Assembly: GCA_029747015.1 (NCBI GenBank)
Contig: JAKOGI010000826.1
Location: 162,001-226,000 of the forward strand
Length of the DNA: 64,000 nucleotides
Direction of reading: 5' to 3'
Source of the DNA: Carnegiea gigantea
Taxonomy: Eukaryota; Streptophyta; Magnoliopsida; Caryophyllales; Cactaceae
Below the pieces are notes generated by a model. The model was given only the letters and a program-made list of their open reading frames with translations. It had not been told where the DNA came from and did no database searches. The translations under genes and the position numbers were made by a program. Shown in pieces: positions 49,601-60,676 of the stretch (position 1 is its first letter; each line of letters begins with the position of its first letter).

Positions 49601-49967
49601 AAAAGAATATGAAAATCAGAAGGTTAGGATAGATTGAGTAACAAAATTAGTTAGGAAATTGGATTGAATAAAACAAATAAAAATTGGATTCAACAACCCA
49701 GGATAATAGCGCATGCAAGATGTCGAAGAGCATACCTGTGAGATTGGGAGAGTCAAAAAACAACAACAATAGTGGCAACTGAGAAATTGAGGGAATTGTT
49801 TGGGTCAAGGTAGATTGAGAGACAAGAGAAGCAATTGAGGATAGAACAGGAAGAAGAATCATTCTGCCTGCATTCGAGATGCCGAAAACTTGAGTGTTTA
49901 ATTTTTTTGTTTTGTTAAGCTTTTGTAAAGGGCCACTAGGTACCCAGTCTGTATATTTTTCTTTTTA
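46621..49967. other. Interior of CACTA-2, no gene recognised
   Basis: Only short frames without known domains are present. CT-rich stretches occur near 47960-48020, and 49440-49720 contains CAACCCTAG and AAACCCTAG phrases that often mark plant 5' leader regions. Fragments of a captured host gene are possible but cannot be shown. Confidence 0.4.
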
Positions 49968-49996
49968 CTAGTCTGGACCCGTGCTTTATACGGTGT
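49968..49996 (-). other. Helitron 3' hairpin and CTAG end
   Basis: Minus-strand ACCGTATAAAGCACGGGT followed by CCAGACTAG. The stem is short and imperfect, but spacing and terminus fit. Confidence 0.65.
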
Positions 49997-50555
49997 ATTT
50001 TAAATAGACAGTTATTGGACATATAGTATGCAAGTAATAAACCAATAATCATTGTAGACATAGTTAATATTATAAATTTGAAAAGATGATAGAATAATTA
50101 ATGAAAAATATATGTGGAACTTCATGCATAGCCATGAGGATTAACAATTAAAAACTATATAACTGTTAAAAAGGTCTATAATAGTATAATGGAGATAGTA
50201 GATAGTGATTATAATTAAAAGCAAACTAAATAACAAAATGAGAAGCCAATCTATGATGTTAATGACGAAGAATCCACCTCCTCTTTTTATATCTACAGAG
50301 AGAATAAAGTTTTAGTAATTATTTGTATAATAATGATGGGTTTGAAGTTTAAATTTACACGTTGTCTACCTGGTGTACCTAACATTAGTTTTTCGCAAAT
50401 AATAAACCTCTATCTCCTAATTGACTGACGCAATAAAAGTGATAGAAACTTCTATTTCATGATGGCCGGGGGGGTTCCATGATAAATACCCATGGGTTAC
50501 CTATGTAATCATCTATAATCGCATAAAGCGATAGATGACTATATGGCTGTGGAAA

Positions 50556-51320
50556 ATATCATAAATATACTAAAAGGTGTTCACATGTGAACATTTAGAA
50601 CAATACCAATGAACTTATTTAAAAGGATGTGGTTATTAATTTAAATTACCTATTTAGTCATCGAATATTATGGAGAAACTAAACTTTGGAAAATGTAATT
50701 AGTTGCATGTATTTTCAATTTGGAATTTAACTTGCCAAAAGATGTCAAGTTCATATCAAGGAGGTCATTCCTTGTAACTTAGAATTGACATTCACGGAGT
50801 TACCACTAATTAATAATAGGAATAAGAATGCAAGAAGTCAATGAAGCACCTTGAGTGCTAAATCCAAAAATAATATTTTATCAGAATATGTAATATTGTG
50901 GCAGACTGCTAGTAAGTCCAAACACCAGAATATGCAAGAACTAATGCAATAATAAGTCAAAATATGTTATATTAAGTAAACTAATGCAAAAATAAACTGA
51001 AGCACACATTGCACTCTTTCATTAAACTAATTCGAAAATGGAAACAATAACACATATATACATATATATGTTTCGAATATGTAAAATTATGCATGTAAAA
51101 ATTCCCCTAATCCTAACATTAAAAAATATCATAAATATAGTAAAAGGTGTCCACATGTGAACATTTAGAACAATATCAATGAACTTATTTAAAAGGATGT
51201 GGTTATTAATTTTACTTACCTTTCTGGTTATCGAATATTATTTCAGTTACCTTTTTAGTTACCTTTCAACTTATTTAAAAGGTGTTCACATGTGAATATT
51301 AATTTCAGTTACCTTTCAAC
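50556..51320. repeat. Direct repeats with a TTCACATGTGAA palindrome in the Helitron
   Basis: 50556-50672 and 51123-51240 are about 90% alike by eye (cataaatata, aaaaggtgt, cacatgtgaacatttag, aatgaacttatttaaaagg). A shorter third copy lies at 51266-51320. The palindrome TTCACATGTGAA is intact in the first and third copies. Confidence 0.7.
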
Positions 51321-51955
51321 TTAGCAGTAACATTCAAGGATTTATCTAACTTAAATTTAACTAGGCTAGCTGCCAGTAAATGCTAATAATTTAAATAATT
51401 AGTAAAGCGCTGGTAAAGAAGGACAAGTTTTCTAAAAGTTAGTACTATGATGGTCTCTCTCTTCAGGCCAAGAAGAGCTGCATGAGAAAGAGTGTGTATC
51501 ATCATAGACATAATTTATGTTGACAACACATGTACTAAACTCAAATCCTGATCTACAAAATTTGAATCCAACGTCACCCACAAAAAAAGAAAAGAGTTAC
51601 CCATACTGATATATGACCACGACCATGTGTGGAGACTGGAATATAAAGTGGGCCCATTTGCAATTTGCTAGTGGATTCTAAAAATGAATTGGAATAAGAC
51701 TTTGCTAACCCAGTGTTTTTGCCTTCATTGGTGGGGTTCTGATGTAATAAAACTTTAGTCTAGCTGAAACCATTGCATCATCAAGCTTCCTAATTTCAAC
51801 TTGACTATATTATGATAACCAAGTGATAAGTATTATTCAGTTCCATAAACACTCAACATAAGCATCCGCGGGGGTAAAAAAATCAAGGCATGAAATTTCA
51901 TAACAACCACAAGTGAGTTTACTGATTTAATAGAGAACATAAATGTATGCTCACA

Positions 51956-52082
51956 AATTTGTAACTTAAACAAACAATAGCCAATACAAAACTAATCACA
52001 AATTCCTTGTCAGAGTTCTATATATGAATCAAATTTATAACTTAAACAAACAATAACCAATATAAAACTAATCACAAATTCC
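51956..52082. repeat. 76-bp spaced tandem duplication in the Helitron
   Basis: aacttaaacaaacaatagcc...aaaactaatcacaaattcc occurs at 51956-52006 and again 76 bp later with three differences. Confidence 0.75.
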
Positions 52083-53099
52083 GAAATTATCCAACTTACA
52101 CAAATTGAATCCAACACTAATCCCACACATCCTACATAAGCACATATCCCAGACAATCACATAGGGTAGCTTCTCATCACAGGCACACCAAAACAGAAGG
52201 ACTTACAAAGGCAGCATTACAGCCAAAATTAAAACACACGTTAATAGAACTGAACCTGCAATTGGTTTTTTATTTTATGAATGTTACTGTAATTGTGTGA
52301 AGTCAGGATCATCATACCATGTAGCCAGGAGCAAGAAGAGAGCAAGTAGCAAAGAACAATACTCATTGGTTTGCTTCCCAGTTCAAGCTATACATCCAAC
52401 ATAATCAGGAGGAGATGCTAATACAGTGGAATACATTACTCTTTGCTTGCTCCTATACCTGAGAGATGTTGTGGGCAAAAATTTTAAATTGAAAAAACCC
52501 CAGAACCAAGAATGCACAGAATGAAGTGAAACAAATAATCAACATCAGAAGCAAAAAGAATCACGAGAAACCCACTCCCAAATCCCAATAGGGTTGTACA
52601 GCAACAATTAGCCTATTATGAATTCTGGAAGACCAATACCTAAAATTGGAGGAGATTAAGCTTGAAATACATGATTGAGAAGAGTAGCTCCAATGCATCC
52701 TGCAACAGAAAATTTCAAAACATCATACTATGAATAAGATTGGCAAATTTACCTAGGAAGATCCACAAATTCATAAATGACGGACAATGCATAAATCCAA
52801 AGGTCTGAGGTTTTTCCAATGTGATTATGCTTACCTAGCAAGATCAGAACGCTTTAAAAATATGTTTTGAAGAATTCACTTGATTAATTGCAAACGATGT
52901 ATGAGATGGAAGAGGTGGTTATGAGATAAGATGTGAGATTGGGGGAATTGATAAACTGTTAAAACCAAAAACACATAGTCATTTGAGGAGACCGTGAGCA
53001 GTGAGCAATGAGCAGTTACTAAGTTGTGACTGCTTAGGAGAGAAGTGGGAGACAAATTTGTGAGTGCTTAGGAGTCCTTTGGAGGTGGGAACCATATCG

Positions 53100-53480
53100 T
53101 AACCGAGGTAGATTTTTTTTAAAGAAAATAAAATGTAAATTAAAAGATAGGTTGTGCAACAGACCTGGAAATTAAAAGATAGGTTGCGCAACCCATTCCG
53201 GCAGGATTTTCGTTGGCTTCAATACACAGATATGAGGCTTCTTGCAGTCCATCCGCCTTTGATAAGGTCCTTTCTCCTCCTCCAATCTCTTCACCTTCAA
53301 TTGCAACGACCTGTTCATATCACTATCACAATCATCAATCAGATCTCGATTCAATTCAAAACACAAAACCTCTCAGATCTTGCACACAAAGAAGAACCTT
53401 GAAAATTTACACGATCTAAACACAACCAAATGTCAAAATTGAAAACAGAGACTTACAGGGAGATTATTAGTGGGTAGAAG
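53100..53480 (-). other. Exon-like segment in the Helitron, possible gene capture
   Basis: The composition is less AT-rich than its surroundings. A 64-codon minus-strand frame (53366-53172) reads RDLIDDCDSDMNRS and LQLKVKRLEEEKG with a charged helix. I do not recognise the protein. A 24-base segment aaattaaaagataggttg(t/c)gcaac is tandemly duplicated at 53135-53192. Helitrons often carry host exons, so this is a candidate capture only. Confidence 0.3.
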
Positions 53481-54096
53481 CTAGAGAGAGAAAATTGAAA
53501 GAGGGTTAGGTTAGGTGATGAATAAATCAGAAGAAAATTAAGATTGAAAAGGGATAAGAAGGGGAGTTGGGAATGGGATAGTTTCTGGCATACTCGTCTG
53601 TCGGTTTTCGCATAGAGCCCCAAGTCGAATTACAGGGATGTGTGGGTTCAAAACTGTTGGGCTAGAACTGGAATTGGGCATTTGAATGAGCTGCAGAGAC
53701 ATGAGCATTTAGGCCCAAATAATCTGTAGATCTGCAGAAACATTGAGCATGTGTAGCAATTTTCATGATGGAAGCCATGGGAATGCAAGAAATAGGAAGA
53801 CAGAGGAAAGAGATAGAGAGAGAGAATGTAGAAGTTTGGGAAGCTTGGGAAGCTTGGAAAATTCTAGGTTGGCCGAGCAGTTTGAAGAGATAGGGGGGAG
53901 AGAGAAGACAGAGAGAGATGGGTAACTGTTTAATAGTGAGTCATTTATTTATTTTGGATTCAAGCATTAAAAGTGAATCAACGATTGTTATTCATTATTA
54001 TGGTAATCTAACGGTTAAGAAGTTCTAATTAATGAGAATTTAAGAAAAGACAGTTACTAAAACTTTACTATTATGTATTATATATAGATATATAGA

Positions 54097-54396
54097 TTAG
54101 TTACTTAATGTTTCCCTTTGGTGTACTTGAGTAATACCAACACAAGGTTTTTTAAGGTTATAATGTCGGTAATGTAATCACAATACCAACAGAAAATTGC
54201 ATTATTTGTGATATAGTACTAATACCAACAGATGAATTTGGATCTGTTTAAAATATTGGGACCCCTCTTTCCCTCCTAAACTCAAAATTTTAATAGCAAC
54301 AAATAGTCTAGTGTGTTGCAAATACTTACTTTTACCAAAATAAATTATGTTTTGTCACTAGATGTCTGTTGGTAAAATTCACTTTTTTTTGTAGTG
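54097..54396. repeat. Right subterminal repeats and terminus of CACTA-2
   Basis: TACCAACA and TTGGTAA motifs near 54136, 54184, 54232 and 54368 mirror the left end. It closes with TTTTTGTAGTG. Confidence 0.75.
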
Positions 54397-55202
54397 CCCC
54401 TTGTTTTTGAGAAAACTAGAATTATATGCCAAAAAAATCATAAAGATTAAAGACACAACAAAAAATATAAAAATTTGATAAATTGATGCTACTAAAAGTA
54501 AGCTATGTAATTAAAGTAAACCTAATAAAGCTCTAGATTCTTAATTTGCCTACCTATAGAGAGATTAGCTTCAAAAAATTACATATACATTGGCGACAGG
54601 CCTCGTTGGAGATTAAATCCAACAAAGCCCTAATGGCTCTATGGCATAGAAGAAAGTAGTTTTTAGATTTTTAAGATTAAAAACTAGGAAATATAAAGAC
54701 GTTTTGTTGAAAAGTGACTATTATCTCCACTTGACATAACAATATAAAATTTTAAATTAAAAGGTTCAAATAATATATTTTAAGGGGAACACATGGTATT
54801 TCAAAGAAAATATATAATATCAAAAGTTTACTACATTTTTCTATCCAAGAAATATTGTTTGGTCAATAAAATATTGGTGAATTTAAAAAATTTAAATTCA
54901 ACCCAATTATTAATGCAAAGTGACTGTAAAGAAAAATGAAAAATAATTAAGTCCAATCCATTTTTTCATGTCAAATTTTACAACAATCTATCATATTTTA
55001 AAGGTCTTGAAAGAGAAACAAATTTTCAAATAAAAAAATGTATTTAGCTTCCTTGCATTATATTCATTAAAGATCTTGAAATCATCTTTATGAAGTGAAA
55101 TAAAGCCATTAACAAACTAAGATCCATGATTTCTTCAAAAAAAGAAATATATATATATTTATAATCAATAAAAGAATAATAGACAGTAATTTTATAGGGT
55201 AT
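54397..55202. other. AT-rich region without genes
   Basis: Includes the 54474-54509 repeat shared with 45954-45988. Otherwise featureless. Confidence 0.4.
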
Positions 55203-55800
55203 CATTTGGTCGACATTTATCTCTATCATGACAATTTAATCGATATTTTTTGCCACTAAAACAATTCAGTTGACTCTCAACTAAAATAATTTCATCGGTT
55301 TGGATTGAAATTTGATCATCAGATAGAAAATATTAAAATAGGGTCAAATTCATATTTGGAGCTCGATATTCTTTCATTTGGCCAGCCTTTCTTTCCACAG
55401 CGACAATTCAATCAATATTTGTCACTGGTTAAACAATGCAGTCAATATTTTTCACCGCTAGACCGATTTCAAGTTTTGATCGAAATTTGATCATCGGATA
55501 GGAAAGATTAAAGTAGGCTCAAATCCATATTTTAAGCATGACGCTCCTTTATTTGGTTAGTATTTTTCTTCACTACAACAATTCAATTGATATCTTTCGC
55601 TACTTAAATAATTCAATTAATATTTTTTGTCACTAAAATAATTTCAATAGTTTAGATTGAAGCCTAATTATCCGAGAGAAAGTATGAAAAAAAACTCAAA
55701 TATGAATTTTAAGTTTAATATTCCTTCATTTGGTTAACATTTATCTCTGCTATGATCATTTAGTCGATATTTTTCATTATTTTAAACTCAAATATGATTT
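55203..55800. repeat. Degenerate tandem repeat of about 175 bp
   Basis: A phrase like catttggtcgacatttatctc...caatttaatcgatattttt begins near 55205, 55375, 55551 and 55731, i.e. spacing 170-180 bp. Between these, taatttcatcggtttggattgaaatttgatcatc also recurs. Units are strongly diverged. It resembles an old satellite-like array. Confidence 0.6.
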
Positions 55801-56061
55801 ATCTTGTACTAAACTACGAAAAATGTGACATGAAAATAGATTTTTCTTTGAACAACATTTTCCACTGAAAATGATTTTTTGGAAAAAATATTTTCCTTCA
55901 AGCAAACACTACCTTAGGGTAAAATTTTCCCAACAGAGAAATATTAAAGAAAATGAGTTGCAAACTTGCAGTAGATGTTGTTGTTTGTTCTACTATCCAA
56001 ATAGAAAATACAACCCCCACTCACATTTTCCGCCCTACTACAGTCGCAGTACTCTTTTTAA
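55801..56061. other. AT-rich spacer
   Basis: No feature apart from the left target duplication CTTTTTAA of the next element (56054-56061). Confidence 0.4.
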
Positions 56062-56935
56062 TAAGGGTGAGTAGGATCGGATACCTGGTTGGATTTTTAG
56101 GAACAAGAACTGAACTCAGTTGGAATCAGGTTCCAAAATTTGGAACCAGTCCTAGATACGGTTGGAATCGGGTCCTAGAACTTGGAGCCGGTACTAGGCC
56201 TGATCGAAACCGGGTCCGATTTCAGGTACCCATTTCCTAAGCAATATTTTTTATTTTTTTCTCATTTTCCTCTAAGAAAATAGGAAGATGGAGGAATTGA
56301 AAGAAGTTGAGAACTCATACCTGAAACTAAATTCCTATAAACTAAATTATAAGGCTAAATCAAATGCAAAGTAAGTAGTAAAAAAGATTCATATACTTTA
56401 AAATAAATTCAGATAATTTGAGACAATGTTAATCAGAAACCTACAAATCAAGATTACAAAACGAACGAAAAAAACCTAAAAGTTATTTTAATTCACTTGA
56501 AATAAAGAGAAAAAGAGAGGAAAACTGTGAAAATAATATAAAAACAAATACTTAGTAAGCAACATGACTTATGAGGAGAAGAACCAAAGCTTGAAGGAAG
56601 AAATCCATGGCGATCGAGATACATAAAAAGTAACACGGGGATAAATTGAAAGAAAAAAAGATTAAATTGAGGTAGTTAAAAGTTAGGACTTGGTACAAAA
56701 GATACATCATTAAGGAAGAAGGGTTTACTTTTTAAATTTTTTTAATCAAAATTCTTTAAATTTTGACCTGGTACCGGATCCAAATTTCAGGATTCGATAT
56801 TGGATCCGGTTATAATCTGACCCTAATTTTAAAAACGATCCCAAAATCGGTCTAACCGAATCCAAATTCATACCCGCCTGGTTCAAACCGATTATAAGTC
56901 CTAAACCAAGTGCCCGGTTTTTCTGCGCACCTCTA
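56062..56935. mobile_element. hAT-like non-autonomous element (874 bp)
   Basis: Termini TAAGGGTGAGTAGG (56062) and, inverted, TAGAGGTGCGCAG (56935) are flanked by CTTTTTAA and CTTTCTAA, an 8-bp target duplication with one mismatch. The outer 170-180 bp at each end are filled with degenerate GGTTGGAATCGGGTCC and GATCCGGTT-type motifs in opposite orientation, the subterminal pattern of many plant hAT elements. The AT-rich middle has no transposase. Confidence 0.7.
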
Positions 56936-57415
56936 CTTTCTAATGAGCTAGACAATACTCAAATTATACACTCATACAAGTCATGCATTAAAATTGCCTG
57001 TATCAATGTTCAGATGCATATCCGCTATAACTATTCCCAATGCTACAATATAATATAAAAATTGCTATTATGACACTCTAGTTCGCCCACCAACACATTT
57101 AATATTTTTATTATAAAGTTCATTATAATATCAATTCTTCCTGCATGAACATAGTAAATTAATACTACTTACTAATCTTGTATGATTAATTTTAAACAAA
57201 TAATCCTCATCCCCCCCTCCCAAAAAAAAAACACAAACGGAAATTAGTTAAACACAATCAAGAATATGTAACAAATGTATAAAACAGTCCGAATTGTGAC
57301 ATTTGTGTATTATATAATGAATTTTCAATCCATTTATGCCATCTATATATGTTAATGTAAAATTTTATACATAACATGCAGCTGTCGATAACTGTATGTT
57401 GTGTATTTATATGTA
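56936..57415. other. AT-rich spacer
   Basis: No gene or repeat recognised. Confidence 0.4.
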
Positions 57416-58740
57416 CTAGCTTTTTACCCGTGCGTTGCACGATAGCTATCATTTCTCGATTGATAAGTATCGGTATCTTACTGTATATCTTGTTGGTGAT
57501 GCTATACTATATTGAGTTCTATATACTTGAATGTAGCATATTTTTATGACTTTATTTCACATAAAATCACCTTAATTATATGTATTTAAATTTTTGATGT
57601 GCGGTGTATCTTTTTTAATCTTGTTAGTCAAGAAGTTTTTAGATTTTTTTTTTTTAGGTTTTAAGATATTATGTGGTTTAACACTGCGTGATTTTTTAAG
57701 TTTAAAATGATTTTGTGAAATAGCCATATTGACGGTGGGAGCGAAGGAGCAAAGAACGAAAAACCATAGTATTTTCAGTAATTTAATGTTGTATTTCTTA
57801 AACTTGGACTTTGTTTTAAGAAATGCATCATATGATAATGTGAAATGTGATGTGTGAAAAGTAGTTCTAATATAAAATATTCAATAACACATTAGATTTG
57901 TCGTCTTCACTATCCATCAATTGTCAAGTTCCATTCTCAAATTATGTAACTTGCAAAAGTAAGATATATTATATTAAATTAGGTTTTGATTTTTCATTTA
58001 TTCCTAACTACTTGTCATCAACAATGTGTTGTTAAATGTATGCAATGATTTTTTACATGCTTATACATTGAGTAAAAAATATAAGATAATACTTTTGTAT
58101 TGATTTGTACTTACCTACAGAGAGGTATTTTAATTATAGACTTCTTGTATATTTCATCTACCTGAGTTGCCTGCACAATATTAGAGGAATTTATTAATTG
58201 TTAGTATTTTAATCTTTGATTATATTTAATTCTAAGAATCATAATATGTCATAGACGTTGCATAATTAGAACTAATATTTTGTAGGAGTTTACTAATATT
58301 AAAAGATGTATAGTGTCAATTTGTTTTTCTTTTTTGGATAATTTGTAGTAGTGAAGTTATTTTAGGTGTATACATACCATTGGTAAGTTTTTGAATACTT
58401 CTTTATAAACAATATTTCTTGCGTATCGTTCATAGAATTCATTGTGATGTTTAATGATAAACTTCAAACCCTCTGGTGAAGTCACCCGTAATGCTATAAT
58501 TCAATTGTCTATGAGTTAATATCGATTTTGGAAGATAAACTCCTACACATTTCAGTGATTGTCCTTGACTTGTATTTATAAGCATTGCATAGTGAATATG
58601 AATAGGAAATTGCCTTCTTTTTAATACGAATGACCACTTGGTCTCATATGAGTGCAAAACAATTCTAGGGATTGTAACCTTCACTCTGACATTGATGGAG
58701 AAAAGAATCAGATTCTTTCGTTTTAGCTAACCAGTGCTTA
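57416..58740 (-). mobile_element. Helitron 3' half (minus strand)
   Basis: The minus strand ends CGTGCAACGCACGGGTAAAAAGCTAG at 57416, followed by T. It has a perfect 5-bp hairpin stem (CGTGC/GCACG) about 11 nt from CTAG, the classic Helitron 3' structure. The sequence is the inverted counterpart of 44640-45944 and is better preserved. The 5' part of the element was not found; homology seems to fade after about 58700. Confidence 0.75.
58300..58684 (-). pseudogene. Helitron (PIF1-like) helicase C-terminal fragment
   Basis: It reads VKVTIPRIVLHS, KRRQFPIHIHYAML, then INTSQGQSLKCVGVYLPK, which is the conserved C-terminal SF1 helicase motif of Helitron proteins (NKSQGQ...VGVYLP). TRGFEVYH-stop and further remnants of the terminal YKEVF motif follow leftward (near 58400). 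Only the last part of the protein is present, so it is a truncated relic. The helicase would unwind DNA during rolling-circle transposition. Confidence 0.75.
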
Positions 58741-59116
58741 TTATGACTCATTTTTGTATCCTTCCTCAACTAAGAATTATACGGGGACATAAATTTTCTT
58801 TTTGATCAAATGACGAAATAAACTTAGATGAGATACTACAAAATTAAGTTCCTATTTATAGAAATTGCAAATTAAGATAAACTCTAGAGTAAAATGAGTA
58901 GTTGTCGAGATAATGAGGTAATTAATTTTAAAAATAATATATAATATAATAATTAAAGGTGAGCATTAAAATGAAATAATGAGGTAATCTAGGAAACGTT
59001 ATATAATATTAAAGATGGATATTCAAATGAAATAATAAGGTAACTTACCAATAAGAGTAAATTAGCAAAAGATTAGTTAGTACATGTGAAACCAAATGTC
59101 AAATTCGTAGGGTCAT
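58741..59116. other. AT-rich spacer
   Basis: No gene. Short phrases such as aaatgaaataatgaggtaa repeat with variation between 58910 and 59045. Confidence 0.4.
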
Positions 59117-59419
59117 TGATGAACTTCTATTTTGTCCCATTTTTAGCCCCTATTTGACCCATTTCCTCCCCCGTTATCACGTTTAATTGTGTTAAAGAAG
59201 GGTCAAATTGGCCTCCTTTTGCATACTTTTTACTTATACAGCATCTTTCGATATTTTTCAGGAATTTTATTGAAGAAACGGAAAGATGAACAATATTTAG
59301 CAGAAAGGAGTGCCAAGAAGGCGAGAAAAGCTGCAAAAAAGCGTCGCACGGGAGTCCCGAGGAATCGAACACACACGGCAGGGCCGAACCACGAAGACCT
59401 GGCCAAGCCAAGCCGGCCG

Positions 59420-59472
59420 CCACATGGCACGGCCTGACCGTGCCACGTGGCACGACCGTGCCACATGGCACG
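59420..59472. promoter_or_regulatory. Palindromic G-box cluster in the Athila LTR
   Basis: Three nested palindromes GCCACATGGCACGG, CGTGCCACGTGGCACG and GTGCCACATGGCACGG follow one another. The middle one contains the perfect 10-mer G-box GCCACGTGGC (59442-59451). They lie about 120 bp upstream of the TATA-like box. bZIP/bHLH binding is inferred. Confidence 0.5.
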
Positions 59473-59567
59473 GTCGGTTCCGCAAGCTTGCTTTGGCCTT
59501 TTCCAGAATTTTGGCACGGTGGTGCCGTGCCTCGGGGCACGACTGTGCCACCCCCGTTCCGCGACGC

Positions 59568-59577
59568 TACTTAAATT
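59568..59577 (+). promoter_or_regulatory. TATA-like box of the Athila LTR
   Basis: TACTTAAATT, a moderate match, downstream of the G-box cluster and upstream of a probable leader. Confidence 0.4.
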
Positions 59578-60527
59578 TGCCTTCGGGGTTATTTTGTGGG
59601 CATCCTGAGTTTTATGTTTAGTTTTTCCTCTCAAAAACTTTCTCTAGGCGATTCTTAGGTTTATTTCAAGGTTTAAGTTTTTATACTCTTGAATCATGCT
59701 ATTGGATTGAAGTTTATTCTATTGTTAATTCATTCGATTAATTCCAGGTTCTTGCTTCTAGTTCTCTCTCCTGTTGTTCTTAATTATTTAGGGTTTGGTT
59801 GTGATGTTTATTGAATTGAATATTGCGATTGTTGTGTTAAACATGATTGTAGGCTAAATCCTTCAACTTAGGTTGGGATTGACGCCGAATATGTGTAGTT
59901 GAATCTTGTACTGGCCCAATCCCTGCTCCCCCATTGTTTTGTGATTATGAATTCTACTATGCACGCCACATGCTCGATGAAATGCTCGAAAGAACATTCA
60001 TCCTTTTTATTGGGGTTTAGGGGAGCGTTGAGAGACGAAACCTTTACCTAGTGCGCCTTAGTAGACGATTAGGGTTTTAACATGAAAATAGTTAGGATTT
60101 TAATTGGGATTTGAAATTGTAGATCTTGTAATCCTTCGACTCTTAGTCCCATGAAAATAGGCGACTATAGTTTTAGGATTAGTCTTCGGCCCTTGAGAGA
60201 GGGAGGAGATGGGCTTAATTGACAATTTATCCATTCGTGATGCATGCCTGGGAGATGTTTGGTAGGGCTAGTAATTGATTCGCTAGCATATTTGTGCTGT
60301 TAATTCCAACCTGAGTGTTTTCTATTCTGCTGTTTATTCCACTTTTTTTTAGTCGCTATCGTTTCTCCTAGTTTAGTCTCCAACCCACGAGTTTGATTGC
60401 CTAGCTTGAGTAGTCTAATTAATTCTGGTAATTGAAGCCAAGTTCTCTGTGGATTCGACCCGTACTTGCCGTTTGCTAGCTACAGCTACGTCGTGCACTT
60501 GCGGTAATTAAAACGGCAATAAGTTTT

Positions 60528-60546
60528 TGGCGCCGTTGCCGGGGAC
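60528..60546 (+). other. Athila primer-binding site
   Basis: TGGCGCCGTTGCCGGGGAC, the well-known Athila-group site. It is usually assigned to tRNA-Asp (from memory). Confidence 0.85.
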
Positions 60547-60676
60547 TTGTGCCTTTCAATATTAGAATCGATTAGCGTGTTCTAGACTAGGCTTTTTCTT
60601 TCCCTTTTTGTCCCTTCTTGTTTCCCCCTCCCTCTTGTGCTTGAAACTGTTTACGCCGTGGTAGTGTTGGCTTTGT

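Larger units (their letters stand above)
49968..54096 (-). mobile_element. Non-autonomous Helitron nested in CACTA-2
   Basis: On the minus strand the element starts TCTATATATCTATATA at 54096, preceded by A (54097). It ends ...GACTAG at 49968, followed by T (49967). TC at the start, CTAG at the end, insertion between A and T, and a short hairpin about 11 nt before the end (CCGT...ACGG, 49979-49993) are the four Helitron hallmarks. There are no Rep, helicase or RPA frames. It divides CACTA-2 so that 300 bp of that element remain to the right. Confidence 0.75.
46175..54396. mobile_element. Second CACTA element, non-autonomous, with nested Helitron
   Basis: The left end reads CACTACAAAAAAAGTGG and the right end CACTTTTTTTTGTAGTG: perfect CACTA-type inverted termini. 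They are flanked by CCC at 46172-46174 and at 54397-54399, the 3-bp target duplication of this superfamily. Subterminal motifs TACCAACAGA and CTGTTGGTAA repeat at both ends. No transposase-like frame is present, so it would need proteins from elsewhere. Without the Helitron at 49968-54096 it is about 4.1 kb. Confidence 0.88.
59117..60518 (+). repeat. 5' LTR of the Athila-type element
   Basis: It starts TGATGAACTTC (59117) and ends AAACGGCA (60518), ten bases before the primer-binding site. It contains a palindromic G-box cluster (59420-59472) and a TATA-like box (59568-59577). The candidate target duplication on the left is GTCAT; the right partner is outside the window. The exact ends are inferred from TG...CA rules only. 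Confidence 0.65.

Noticed and set aside
46175..54396. Whole block as one autonomous CACTA element.
   Set aside because: Half of it is a separate Helitron with its own termini, and no transposase domain is present in the rest.
59127..59634. Several overlapping Cys/Arg-rich frames on both strands in the Athila LTR.
   Set aside because: They arise from the GC-rich palindrome cluster and show no domain; an LTR location explains them.
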